Below are positions 18,819 to 27,403 of a stretch of DNA of 64,000 nt, one piece after another. The stretch comes from Rhodophyticola sp. CCM32 (GTDB taxonomy: Bacteria; Pseudomonadota; Alphaproteobacteria; Rhodobacterales; Rhodobacteraceae). The notes under the pieces are model-generated. The model made no database searches and had not been told where the DNA came from. It was given only the letters and a program-made list of their open reading frames with translations. The DNA lies in NCBI RefSeq assembly GCF_004751985.1, contig NZ_CP038492.1:3472001-3536000 (forward strand), in the 5' to 3' direction. Within the stretch, counting starts at the first letter, position 1, and every line of letters begins with the position of its first letter. The translations under genes and the position numbers were made by a program.

Positions 18819-19655
18819 CTACAGGTGATGGCGCAGAAGGATAATTTCGATCCGGTCATTGCGTTCTGACATCGGGTCCGCATCTGCGGGGTGCCGGTCT
18901 GCATGTCCGGTAACCCGGTCAATCCGCGCGGGCGGCAGACCCGCAGACTGCAACAATTCGCGCATGATCTGTGCCCGCGCGATCGAGGTCGCCCAACGGC
19001 TTTCCCTTGTCACCATAATCGGTTCAGACCGGGTATAGCCATTGAGCGCCACATGGTTGGTTACCGTATCAAAAAGCCCTGCCATCACGTCAGACAGGTT
19101 TACGAGCCAGGGGACAGGCGCCCCTGTGACCTCTTCAAAGAGAGGGTCATCGGGGCGGGCAAATATCTCGATAATCAGGCCTTCGTCAGACAGCCGGGTC
19201 TGCACATGGCGCAGCGCCATGTCGCTGACCATACTGTCCCCGCCACCGGCCATCAGCGCATCTTCCACGGCGGCAAGCGCGGCCTGTTCGGCCTCTTCCC
19301 GATGGCTGCTGCCTGTCATGCCCATGCTCTGTCGCCCTTCGGTCGGGCGCTGGTTGCTGGCCCCGGTGCCATTCTGGGCTTCCACTGTTTCCGAGAACAC
19401 GCTTTCGCCGCCAAAAGCCCCGTCGCCGCCGCCGGATATCCGGGCGATGGGCACTGTGGGGCTGAAATAATCGGCCAGACCCTTGCGCTGCTGCTCGGTG
19501 GTTGCATTCAGCAGCCACATCAGCAGAAAAAATGCCATCATCGCGGTCACGAAATCTGCATAGGCAACCTTCCAGGCGCCGCCGTGATGGCCCTCACCAC
19601 CCGCCACTTTCTTGCGTTTGATGATGATCGGGCGAGGGTCGTTCTGTCCCGACAT
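18819..19655 (-). CDS. motB: MotB, flagellar motor stator peptidoglycan-anchor subunit
   Basis: This 278-residue protein starts MSGQNDPRPIIIKRKK, then GGAWKVAYADFVTAMMAFFL with the conserved proton-binding aspartate in AYADF and a single membrane helix. The C-terminal OmpA/MotB peptidoglycan-binding domain includes VALNGYTRSEP and IDRVTGHADRHPADADPM. I chose the ATG at 19655 because AAGGTG lies six bases upstream and related MotB proteins start this way; an in-frame ATG at 19667 is also possible. The frame stays open to 19769 but that part lies in an intergenic repeat. The gene stands alone, far from motA. Confidence 0.94.
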   Translation of the reverse strand: MSGQNDPRPIIIKRKKVAGGEGHHGGAWKVAYADFVTAMMAFFLLMWLLNATTEQQRKGLADYFSPTVPIARISGGGDGAFGGESVFSETVEAQNGTGASNQRPTEGRQSMGMTGSSHREEAEQAALAAVEDALMAGGGDSMVSDMALRHVQTRLSDEGLIIEIFARPDDPLFEEVTGAPVPWLVNLSDVMAGLFDTVTNHVALNGYTRSEPIMVTRESRWATSIARAQIMRELLQSAGLPPARIDRVTGHADRHPADADPMSERNDRIEIILLRHHL

Positions 19656-19733
19656 GTTCACCTTCATGTTGTGATCCTGCACAGCCATAAGGGGCAAGTC
19701 TGAAAAACCTCCTAAAGCGTTTCGGGTCAGCCT

Positions 19734-19785
19734 TGGATCGAAAAAAGCTGTCTCTCGCCTTTGGCTCAAACGCGGTTTTCGATAC
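19734..19785. repeat. Intergenic palindromic repeat, copy 1
   Basis: The core GTCTCTCGCCTTTGGCTCAA (19750-19769), flanked by GAAAA and TTTTCGAT arms, recurs with few changes at 57088-57133 (inverted) and in shortened form at 57184-57226. All copies are between genes. This is a REP-like element of unknown role. Confidence 0.6.
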
Positions 19786-19821
19786 CGTCTGTTTCAGGGT
19801 AAACCCTAAAAGCTATAACCG

Positions 19822-22551
19822 TCACACAATTTCGAACATATGTTCATTGAACATCTCTGGTTGAATGTTTCGGAATATGATCTCGGTACCGGCCTCGCTG
19901 AGGCTGGTATCGGGGCCGGTTCGGGTCAGGGCGGCCAGCGCTTCGGCGGGGGTGGTATAGCTGAACCCTTCCAGCAGGACCTGGTCCCACGGGTCCATGT
20001 CGACGATCTCATGGCGGCCCGGCATGCCCGCATCAAACACAAACTGATCCGCCCCGAACCCGCCAAACAGCACATTCTCCCCCTGACCGCCCACCAGCGT
20101 GTCGCCGGCCACATTTGCCCGCATCCAGCTGGCCAGCGCCTCGGCGGTGTTGGCCCGGAACTCGGTGCTCTGGGCAAAGCCGCGCACCACCTCTGCCCGG
20201 CTCTGGCCACCCCCGTCCAGCCGGTCGAGCCAGCCCTGCAACCCGCCCGCATCCGGCGCCCGGCCCAGCACATTGTGATAGAGAAGGGTCACGAAATCCG
20301 TGTCACTGGTCGCCCCGTACCGGTCCTGAAACTCAGGTGAGGCGACAAACCCCGACACCACATCAAGATAGGCCACCCCATCGGCCAGTTCCCCGGCCCA
20401 GCCCTGCAGGCCCGCCACATCCGGCGCCCGGTCCAGCGTGGCCTGATACAGGCGGAACAGGTCATCACTCCAGCCCGACAGGTGACCGGCCCGGCTGAAG
20501 GCCAGCGCCCCGGCCTCGCTTGTGTCGATGAACTCGGCACTTTCCGAGAAACCCAGCACCACCTCCGCCCGGCTCTGGCCGCCGCCCAGCCGGTCGAGCC
20601 AGCCCTGCAACCCGCCCGCATCCGGCGCCCGGCCCAGCACATTGTGATAGAGAAGGGTCACGAAATCCGTGTCGCTGGTCGCCCCGTACCGGTCCTGAAA
20701 CTCGGATGAGGCGACAAACGCCTCCCCCACCTGCAACAGGGTCGAGACCCCGGACAGAAGCGCCTTGGTCCAGCCCAGATGCCCCGCCCCGTCGGGCAGC
20801 CGGTCCAGCGTCGCCTGATAAACCCGGAACACCTGCCCCGCAACAGGGTCAAACATACCGTCAACCCCATCCCCAAGCAAAACATCATCCCCCAAACCAC
20901 CATCCAGAAAATCCAGACCAAACCCGCCAATCAAACGGTCAGAGCCGTCCATGCCGAAAACCCGGTCATCCCCCGTGCCTGCGGATATGTAATTCGCCGC
21001 CTTGTTCCCGGTTATGAAATCCGCCGTGGTTTTGCCGATAAAGGTGATCTGGTCGCCCGGGACAGAGACCGGAACACGGGACAGGTTGATCAGACCGGGG
21101 TGCAGAAGATCGCCCGCGTCCAGTGGCCGCTGATCGGCGCTGATGATCCGCAGGGTTTCATCCCGAAAGGTCAGGATGGCACCGTCAGGTCTGGTCTCAA
21201 ACACCAGTTGGCCGATATTACGCAGCATTCTGTAGGCGGACAGGTCCAGGACATCCTGATCCGGGTTGAAATCGGCAATCGTATCGGTGATGCCATCGGC
21301 GGCCATGACGAAAATGTCCTGACCCGCGCCACCGGTCAGATGATCGGCACCGTTCCCATCCATCAGAATGTCATTGCCGGCCTGCCCGTTCAGGTGATCA
21401 TCGCCATCCCCGCCAAAGATCACCTCGCCATGGGCGGTGCCGGTGAGGGTGTCATTGCCGGCATCCCCCAGCTGGGTGGCGGCCAGAGGGCCGGGGTCAA
21501 ATGTCAGTTGAGTGATCCCCTGTTCTGTATGGCTTGCGGCAAAGATCTCCAGATGGCCGCCCTGGGCACTGGCCGCGACACTGCTGACATTGGCCAGGCT
21601 TGCGGCAAATGTATCGGCCATGGTGGCATGGTGCAGCAATCGCCCCCCGGGCAGCAGCTGAAACAGCGACACACCATCATCGCGCCCGCCCGCCAGAACA
21701 AAGACCTGATCGCCAAGTGTCACGACTTCAACGCTGGTGACCGACTGGAAGCGGGTATTCAGATCGTCAAGGACATGATCGACCGGGGTCAGCGCCCCAT
21801 CGCTGTTCATATGCAGAACGCTGAGGGAGGAACTTCCCTGTGCCGCGACCACGATATAGGTGCTATCCGGCAATGTGGCCTGCGCCAATGCGCTGACCCC
21901 GGCCAGACCCAGACCCTCGATCACGCCGACACTGCCACTGGCCTGTAAATCCCCGTCGGGGCCGACCTGATAACTGGTGATCTGGTCCCCGTCCGGGCCC
22001 ACGGCAATCAGGTGGCTGTCTGAGCCGGAGCGGGCGACGATCAGACCTGCACTGGCCTCGGGTGAGGCCGTCTGTGCCAGTGGCAGCACGGCACCCTCGG
22101 CATCAAGCTGATATGCCTTGATCCGGCCCTCTACCCGATCTGTTGCATAGATATAGGTGCCGCCTGTGGTGTCAGTCAGCACAATGTCCGAGAAGCCCTC
22201 GGCAGAGGTCATATGGGTCAGGGTGACCGGTGTGTTTTCAATCCTGCCATCCGCCGCAACCTGAAACACAAGCGGGCCATCCATATGGGGCCCAAGGGTG
22301 ACCGCCTTCAGGCCGCCGTCAAAAATCATCAATTCCAGCGCGGTTGTGTCTTCGGTCAGATATTGGGTGTCGATCAACCCGGCCTGGGCCCCGGCCTCGA
22401 CCGAATAGGCGGTGATCGCCTGGCCCGACCGGCTGGTGGCGTAAAGCGTGGCCTGCCCGAATGCGTCAACAAAGACATCCATATCTGTGACCGCCGTCAC
22501 CGCCCCCGGCGTCGCATGAGACAAGGTTGTGACATATGATAGCTGAGCCAC
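19822..22551 (-). CDS. Secreted RTX/DUF4214 protein with propeller-like N-terminal domain
   Basis: The protein of about 909 residues has three parts. Residues 1-365 are repeated beta strands (YIYATDRVEGRIKAYQLDAE; VFVLAGGRDDGVSLFQLLPG) suggesting a beta-propeller. A block of Ca-binding RTX nonapeptides follows (GGDGDDHLNGQAGND), then a 370-residue C-terminus with DUF4214 modules (LYHNVLGRAPDAGGLQGWL, two near-identical copies plus diverged ones) and an uncharged C-terminal end (MFNEHMFEIV). Such proteins are usually exported by type I secretion without a signal peptide. I prefer the GTG at 22551 (AAAGGGG upstream); the frame is open to 22593. The C-terminus is identical to that of the M10 protease at 30812. 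Confidence 0.85.
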   Translation of the reverse strand: MAQLSYVTTLSHATPGAVTAVTDMDVFVDAFGQATLYATSRSGQAITAYSVEAGAQAGLIDTQYLTEDTTALELMIFDGGLKAVTLGPHMDGPLVFQVAADGRIENTPVTLTHMTSAEGFSDIVLTDTTGGTYIYATDRVEGRIKAYQLDAEGAVLPLAQTASPEASAGLIVARSGSDSHLIAVGPDGDQITSYQVGPDGDLQASGSVGVIEGLGLAGVSALAQATLPDSTYIVVAAQGSSSLSVLHMNSDGALTPVDHVLDDLNTRFQSVTSVEVVTLGDQVFVLAGGRDDGVSLFQLLPGGRLLHHATMADTFAASLANVSSVAASAQGGHLEIFAASHTEQGITQLTFDPGPLAATQLGDAGNDTLTGTAHGEVIFGGDGDDHLNGQAGNDILMDGNGADHLTGGAGQDIFVMAADGITDTIADFNPDQDVLDLSAYRMLRNIGQLVFETRPDGAILTFRDETLRIISADQRPLDAGDLLHPGLINLSRVPVSVPGDQITFIGKTTADFITGNKAANYISAGTGDDRVFGMDGSDRLIGGFGLDFLDGGLGDDVLLGDGVDGMFDPVAGQVFRVYQATLDRLPDGAGHLGWTKALLSGVSTLLQVGEAFVASSEFQDRYGATSDTDFVTLLYHNVLGRAPDAGGLQGWLDRLGGGQSRAEVVLGFSESAEFIDTSEAGALAFSRAGHLSGWSDDLFRLYQATLDRAPDVAGLQGWAGELADGVAYLDVVSGFVASPEFQDRYGATSDTDFVTLLYHNVLGRAPDAGGLQGWLDRLDGGGQSRAEVVRGFAQSTEFRANTAEALASWMRANVAGDTLVGGQGENVLFGGFGADQFVFDAGMPGRHEIVDMDPWDQVLLEGFSYTTPAEALAALTRTGPDTSLSEAGTEIIFRNIQPEMFNEHMFEIV
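20217..20350 (-). repeat. 134-bp internal DUF4214 repeat, left arm, second module
   Basis: This is nearly identical (about three differences) to 20586-20719, and the pair lies 369 bp apart in phase with the reading frame. It is the mirror of 32611-32744. Confidence 0.75.
20586..20719 (-). repeat. 134-bp internal DUF4214 repeat, left arm, first module
   Basis: Partner of 20217-20350. It encodes FVASSEFQDRYGATSDTDF and the following LYHNVLGRAPDAGGLQGW segment. It is the mirror of 32242-32375. Confidence 0.75.
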
Positions 22552-22770
22552 CCCGACCCCTTTCACAAATCTGCGCCCCACGCATGGGGCCAAACCTGCG
22601 CGTTCAGCGTTAACAACCCGTCAGGTCATTGTGGCGGAGTTCGGGCGTTCCATTAGATTTGCGGGGGTTTCCGGGTTCCCCGGATAACAGGCGGCGCTTT
22701 CACGGTTTCGAAACCCGACCCGGTATATCCCCATGGAGGATGCGACCCGCAGAATGTTGGAGATGATCAG

Positions 22771-23844
22771 ATGAAAAAAGCCTTTATCACCGGCATCACC
22801 GGTCAGGACGGGGCCTATCTGGCGCGATTGCTTCTGGAAAAGGGGTATGAGGTGCATGGCGGCGCGCGCTGGATATCTCAGGAGCAGATGGCCCGGCTGG
22901 AGCAACTGGGCGTGGCCGACGCGGTTCAGATGCATGTGTTCGACCTCAGCGATATGAACAATATTTTCCGCAGCTTGCGCGACTTGCAGGTGGATGAGGT
23001 GTATAATCTTGCCGCGCTCAGCTTTGTCGGCGCGTCCTGGGATCTGCCGGTCTATTCCGGTGATGTGAACGCTATCGGCGTGACCCGGATTCTTGACACG
23101 TTGCGCACACTTGCCCCGGAAACGCGGTTTTATCAGGCCTCGACCTCAGAGATGTTCGGGCTGGTTCAGCAAGTGCCGCAAAGCGAAACCACCCTGCTTT
23201 ATCCCCGCTCCCCCTATGGGGTGTCAAAGGTCTATGCCCATTATATTACGGTCAATTATAGGGAATCCTTTGGGCTGCACGCCTCTTCGGGAATTCTGTT
23301 CAACCATGAATCCCCCCTGCGCGGCAAAGATTTTGTCACCCGCAAAATCACCACAGGGCTGGCCCGGATCGCCCATGGCGGCAACCGGCCCGTGGTGTTG
23401 GGCAATCTGAACGCGCGGCGGGATTGGGGCTTTGCCGGCGATTATGTCGAAGGCATGTGGCGGATGCTGCAACAGGATATGGCCGATGATTATGTGCTGG
23501 CCACGGGTGTCACCACCACGATCCGTGATTTCATCGCCTATGCCGCCGCCCCGCTTGGTATCGAACTGGAATGGCGGGGGGAAGGGATTGATGAGATCGG
23601 GACCGACCGGAAAACCGGCCAGCGTATCATCGAGGTGAGTGAGGAATGGTTCCGCCCGGCGGAGGTTGATCTGCTGATCGGCGATGCCACGAAAGCGCGC
23701 GAAAACCTGGGCTGGAAGCCCAAGGTGGATGTCCGCGCGCTGGCCGAGATGATGGCGGTTTCGGATTATGATGCGCTTGCCCCGGGCGGTTCGCAAAACG
23801 GATCAGATGCAGACCGCTTTCAGCCATTTGGGCGCTGTGCCTGA
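22771..23844 (+). CDS. gmd: GDP-mannose 4,6-dehydratase
   Basis: This 357-residue extended SDR enzyme converts GDP-D-mannose to GDP-4-keto-6-deoxymannose, the precursor of GDP-fucose, GDP-rhamnose and GDP-perosamine. It has the NADP loop TGITGQDGAYLA, the catalytic STSEMFG, the YGVSK motif with tyrosine and lysine, NHESPLRG, and RDWGFAGDYVEGMW. The RBS GGAG lies eight bases upstream. The last 20 residues are unlike usual Gmd ends. Its substrate would come from ManC at 27404. No reductase or transaminase that would use the product is seen in the window. Confidence 0.92.
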   Translation: MKKAFITGITGQDGAYLARLLLEKGYEVHGGARWISQEQMARLEQLGVADAVQMHVFDLSDMNNIFRSLRDLQVDEVYNLAALSFVGASWDLPVYSGDVNAIGVTRILDTLRTLAPETRFYQASTSEMFGLVQQVPQSETTLLYPRSPYGVSKVYAHYITVNYRESFGLHASSGILFNHESPLRGKDFVTRKITTGLARIAHGGNRPVVLGNLNARRDWGFAGDYVEGMWRMLQQDMADDYVLATGVTTTIRDFIAYAAAPLGIELEWRGEGIDEIGTDRKTGQRIIEVSEEWFRPAEVDLLIGDATKARENLGWKPKVDVRALAEMMAVSDYDALAPGGSQNGSDADRFQPFGRCA

Positions 23845-23936
23845 AACACTGTCTTAACCAATTTCTGCCATTTCAGAAGCTGGGCCTTTTGAACCTGTCA
23901 TGAGGGCTCGTTTCTAAAAGGGAAAGCCGGGGCAGA

Positions 23937-26432
23937 ATGCGCAAGAGCTACCAAAAACTGCGATCCACATTGCGCACAGTGCCCGCACCCCTTCACCTGA
24001 CGTCAGAAAATGCCGGATATTCCGGTCATATTGATCAGTATTCCGCCGGGAAGCTGCATGGCTGGGCAAGCTCTGCTGATCCTTGCAAAGCGGCGCTGGC
24101 GGTCGGTTTGTTCGCCGGGGACCAGTTGCTGGCCAGGCAAGTGGCCAATCTGTATCGCGATGATGTCAAAGCCGCGGGGATCGGCGATGGCCAATGCGGC
24201 TTTGCAATTCCCGTGGATGAGGCGCATCTGGATGCCGCAGGGGCCCATGACCATCTGGTCAGCATCCGTATTCTGGACGCGCCGGAATACGAGATCGGGC
24301 AGTATACACTGCCCCGGCGCAGCCATGACGGGCTTGAACGCGATAACCCGCTGATCGCCCAGTGCCGCAGCCTGTTGCAGCGAGAACTGTCGCGCATGGC
24401 CGGGCTGCTGCCGCTGACCGACCGCCCGTTTCCCCTGCCGGCCCTGCACAAACACGGGCGGCTTTTCGACACTGACGGGGTTTTGCCCGGCACGGGTGTT
24501 ACGGGTCTTCCGGCCTATCTGGATTTCACCCGGTATCGCACCCGCAAGGATCATGAATTTGAAACCGATCACGTGCCCGCCGACCGGGACCATTTCCTGC
24601 ATTGGTATCTGACCGAATATGGCATGACGCGGCGCGGGCTGCGCATACCGCTGACCCGCGACCAGATCGCGTATCTGAATGAACCGCTGGTGATGGGTGG
24701 CCAGGCTCATGCGCTGACGCGGGCAATGTGGTGGCGGGTGCTGAACAACAAGGGGCAGTTGGACAAGCTGAACCTGTCGGATGCGAACAGCGTGATCCGG
24801 CTGTTATGCTGGTGGGCCGCGCATGAGGTATGTTGCCTCTCTGCCGAAGATTGCCTGGTGCCGAAACACTCTGCCGACCTGCTGCGGGCCATCCCGACCG
24901 GGCGCAAGGACGAGACGTTTCCATTTTCACATTTCATGGCGCATTTCTTCGCCGCCCAGCCCGATTACCATGCCCTTGACCAGACCTCCGAAATGGGGCG
25001 CAAACTGTTCACGCTGTGTCTGGTGGTGAAATCCGTCAACCGGCCCGATCTGTTGCGCTATATCCCGGTCCGGTCGATCAACCTGCTGTTTGACCGGTGT
25101 GGCGACGACCCGTCGATTTTTGAAACCTTCTATCAGTCCGTCGCGTTGCAGGAAGAAACGGTTCCCATCTCGATTGACCGGTTTGCCGATATGTTGCGGC
25201 ACCAGGGATATGACCTGCATGGCCAGACATTCCTGTCCATCACGGATGGCGGCCACCGGCTGCACGCGGCGGCATTGCCGGTTCCGGCAGATCAGGCCCC
25301 GGTTGATGTGCAACTGATCGGCCCTTTCGGCAAAGCCTCGGGCCTGGGGCAGGCCACACGCCTGTCGGCCCGGATACTGGAAAAAACAAACCTGTCCGTG
25401 AATTGCGTGGATTTCGGATTGGATAACCCCTCCCCCGAGGGATACAGCAAATCCGCCCCGATGTCGGATTGGAAAAAGGCGCGGATCAATCTGCTGCATC
25501 TGAACGCGGAATCCATTCCGCTGGCTTTTGCCTATGGGCCGGATGTGTTTTCGGACAGCTACAATATCGGCTATTTCTACTGGGAACTCGATACACCCGC
25601 GCTGTGCCATTATCTGGGAATGGGTCTGCTGGATGAGATCTGGGTGTCGAGTGAATTCGGTGTCCGCATCTACAAACCTGAAACCGACAAGCCGGTGACA
25701 AATGTCGGCATGTGTTTCGAAGAGATGGGTCCGGTCGACCGGGGCAGCGCCCGGGCGGATCTGAACCGGCGGTTGCAGTTCACCGGTGACGAGATGGTGT
25801 TTCTGGCCGCCTTCGATTCCTTTTCATTCGTGCAACGCAAAAATCCCATCGGCGTGCTCAATGCTTTCCAGATGGCGTTTGACGGTGTCGAGGATGTGCG
25901 CCTGATCCTCAAGACCCAGAACCGCGATCATGTGTTTGATCCGGTGCAGGATCGTATCTGGAAACGGGTTGATGCGATGCTGGACCAGGACCCGCGCATC
26001 AGGGTGATCAATGAAACCCTGCCCTATGACACGCTTGTGGCGCTGAAAGCGGCCAGCGATTGCTATATCTCGCTGCACAAATCCGAAGGCTGGGGCTTTG
26101 GCATGATCGAGGCGATGAGCCTGAATGTGCCCGTGGTCTGCACCGGCTATTCCGGCAATATGGCGTTCTGCTCGGACCGGACCGCTTGGCTGGTTGCCTC
26201 CACCGAATCTGCGGTCGCCCCCGGCGATTACATTTTTGTCCGGCCCGGCCAGAAATGGGTTGAGCCTGATATCACCGACGCGGCCGCGCAATTGCGCGCG
26301 GTCTATAGCGACCCGGCGGCCCGTGCTGCCAAAACCGGGGCCGCGTTCAAATCTGTACACAAGACATTCTCGGCTGCCGCAATTTCCAAACGCTACAGGG
26401 CGCGGCTGAAAGAGATTTTGAAGACCCTGTAA
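23937..26432 (+). CDS. Large GT4-type glycosyltransferase with N-terminal accessory domains
   Basis: The 831-residue product has a C-terminal GT-B fold of the GT4 type. An EX7E motif lies in LHKSEGWGFGMIEAMSLNVP (about residue 717), preceded by RVINETLPYDTLVALKAASD and VRLILKTQNRD. The first 130 residues (GHIDQYSAGKLHGWASSADP) form a beta-rich module seen in other large alphaproteobacterial glycosyltransferases. The middle (200-450) is unassigned. No signal peptide or membrane helix is visible, so it should act in the cytosol on the polysaccharide of this island. Acceptor and donor cannot be read from the sequence; GDP-linked sugars are likely because gmd and manC flank it. Confidence 0.82.
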   Translation: MRKSYQKLRSTLRTVPAPLHLTSENAGYSGHIDQYSAGKLHGWASSADPCKAALAVGLFAGDQLLARQVANLYRDDVKAAGIGDGQCGFAIPVDEAHLDAAGAHDHLVSIRILDAPEYEIGQYTLPRRSHDGLERDNPLIAQCRSLLQRELSRMAGLLPLTDRPFPLPALHKHGRLFDTDGVLPGTGVTGLPAYLDFTRYRTRKDHEFETDHVPADRDHFLHWYLTEYGMTRRGLRIPLTRDQIAYLNEPLVMGGQAHALTRAMWWRVLNNKGQLDKLNLSDANSVIRLLCWWAAHEVCCLSAEDCLVPKHSADLLRAIPTGRKDETFPFSHFMAHFFAAQPDYHALDQTSEMGRKLFTLCLVVKSVNRPDLLRYIPVRSINLLFDRCGDDPSIFETFYQSVALQEETVPISIDRFADMLRHQGYDLHGQTFLSITDGGHRLHAAALPVPADQAPVDVQLIGPFGKASGLGQATRLSARILEKTNLSVNCVDFGLDNPSPEGYSKSAPMSDWKKARINLLHLNAESIPLAFAYGPDVFSDSYNIGYFYWELDTPALCHYLGMGLLDEIWVSSEFGVRIYKPETDKPVTNVGMCFEEMGPVDRGSARADLNRRLQFTGDEMVFLAAFDSFSFVQRKNPIGVLNAFQMAFDGVEDVRLILKTQNRDHVFDPVQDRIWKRVDAMLDQDPRIRVINETLPYDTLVALKAASDCYISLHKSEGWGFGMIEAMSLNVPVVCTGYSGNMAFCSDRTAWLVASTESAVAPGDYIFVRPGQKWVEPDITDAAAQLRAVYSDPAARAAKTGAAFKSVHKTFSAAAISKRYRARLKEILKTL

Positions 26433-26468
26433 CCTCCAGATTCGCAACCAAGCGCAGAAAGCCTGCCT

Positions 26469-27383
26469 ATGCCCTCCACCTCCCAAGCTGTCATCCACCA
26501 CGCCCTCTCCGCCTATTTCTGCGAATTCGATGCCGAGGCTTTGCTGAAGGGGTTTCAGGATGTGGATCAGGTGCCGGAACCGGGCCTGATCCGCAATTTT
26601 CTGGGCACCAGGATTGCCCCCTTCGTCTGCCCCCAGGTGCTGACCCCGCTTGCCGGCCAGGTCGAACCGATCCCGGCCCCGGGCAACTGGCACGCGGATA
26701 TCGCGGAATGGGCCGCCGCCCTGAAAAGCGTGACCCTGGCCGAGGATATGTACCGGATTGTGGAACTGGGCTGTGGCTGGGGGTGCTGGATGACCAATAT
26801 GGGGGTCGCCGCCCGGAAGCTGGATATGGCGGTTGACCTGATCGGGATCGAGGCGAATGCCCATCATCTGGCGCGGGCAGAAAAAACCCTGAATCTCAAT
26901 GGCTTCACCTCGGCAGATTACCGGCTGATCCATGGCGTGGCCGGCGCCGCACCGGGCAAGGCGATCTTTCCGCTCCATGAAGAGGAGGAGGCGGATTGGG
27001 GCGGTGAGGCCGTGTTTGACCCAGACCCTGAAGCCCTCGCCGAGGCCGAGACCAGCGACCGGCACCAGATTCTGGAGATCATACCGCTGTCGAAAGTTGC
27101 AGACGGGCAGATGATCGACCTGCTGCATCTGGATATTCAGGGTGCGGAATATGCCTATGTCGAGGGGTGTTTCGACGATATTCTGCAACATGTGAAACGG
27201 GTTCTGATCGGCACCCATAGCCGCAGGATCGAAGGGCAGCTTTTTGCCGCGTTTCAGACCGCAGGCTGGAAGCTGGAGATGGAACGCCCGGCCATCGCCC
27301 CGCCCGTCGGGGGGCAGCCAAGGGTTCAGATTGATGGCGTGCAATTATGGGCCAACCCTGTCACGTTCGGCCCGTCGGCATAA
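26469..27383 (+). CDS. FkbM-family SAM-dependent methyltransferase
   Basis: This 304-residue protein has the SAM-binding motif IVELGCGWGCWMTNMG, the acidic loop DLIGIEANAHHL and the family signature LLHLDIQGAEYAYVEGC. FkbM-type enzymes commonly O-methylate sugars or peptidyl groups, and in a polysaccharide island methylation of a sugar residue is the likely role. It lies 36 bp after the large glycosyltransferase and ends 20 bp before manC, so the genes are probably cotranscribed. Confidence 0.8.
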   Translation: MPSTSQAVIHHALSAYFCEFDAEALLKGFQDVDQVPEPGLIRNFLGTRIAPFVCPQVLTPLAGQVEPIPAPGNWHADIAEWAAALKSVTLAEDMYRIVELGCGWGCWMTNMGVAARKLDMAVDLIGIEANAHHLARAEKTLNLNGFTSADYRLIHGVAGAAPGKAIFPLHEEEEADWGGEAVFDPDPEALAEAETSDRHQILEIIPLSKVADGQMIDLLHLDIQGAEYAYVEGCFDDILQHVKRVLIGTHSRRIEGQLFAAFQTAGWKLEMERPAIAPPVGGQPRVQIDGVQLWANPVTFGPSA

Positions 27384-27403
27384 CAGTCAAGGCAGAGACA
27401 GGC

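Larger units (their letters stand above)
19820..20935 (-). repeat. 1,116-bp inverted duplication, left arm
   Basis: This stretch is the reverse complement of 32026-33141. Both arms have the same length, and the deduced protein is identical over 370 residues. Readings of the other frames also match, which implies essentially identical DNA. Matching ends just after the shared stop codon, and at the other side just before a G/A mismatch beyond which ten more bases match. It encodes the DUF4214-rich C-terminus of the propeller-like RTX protein. No transposase or IS ends flank it. Confidence 0.93.

Noticed and set aside
19822..21948. Long open frames on the opposite strand of the RTX gene (and of the other GC-rich genes)
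   Set aside because: They are shadows rich in Arg, Pro, Gly and His with no motifs, and run antisense to convincing coding sequence.
22573..22590. Palindrome GCCCCA-TGGGGC before the RTX gene as an operator or terminator
   Set aside because: It is a short GC-rich palindrome within a possible N-terminal extension, without supporting context.
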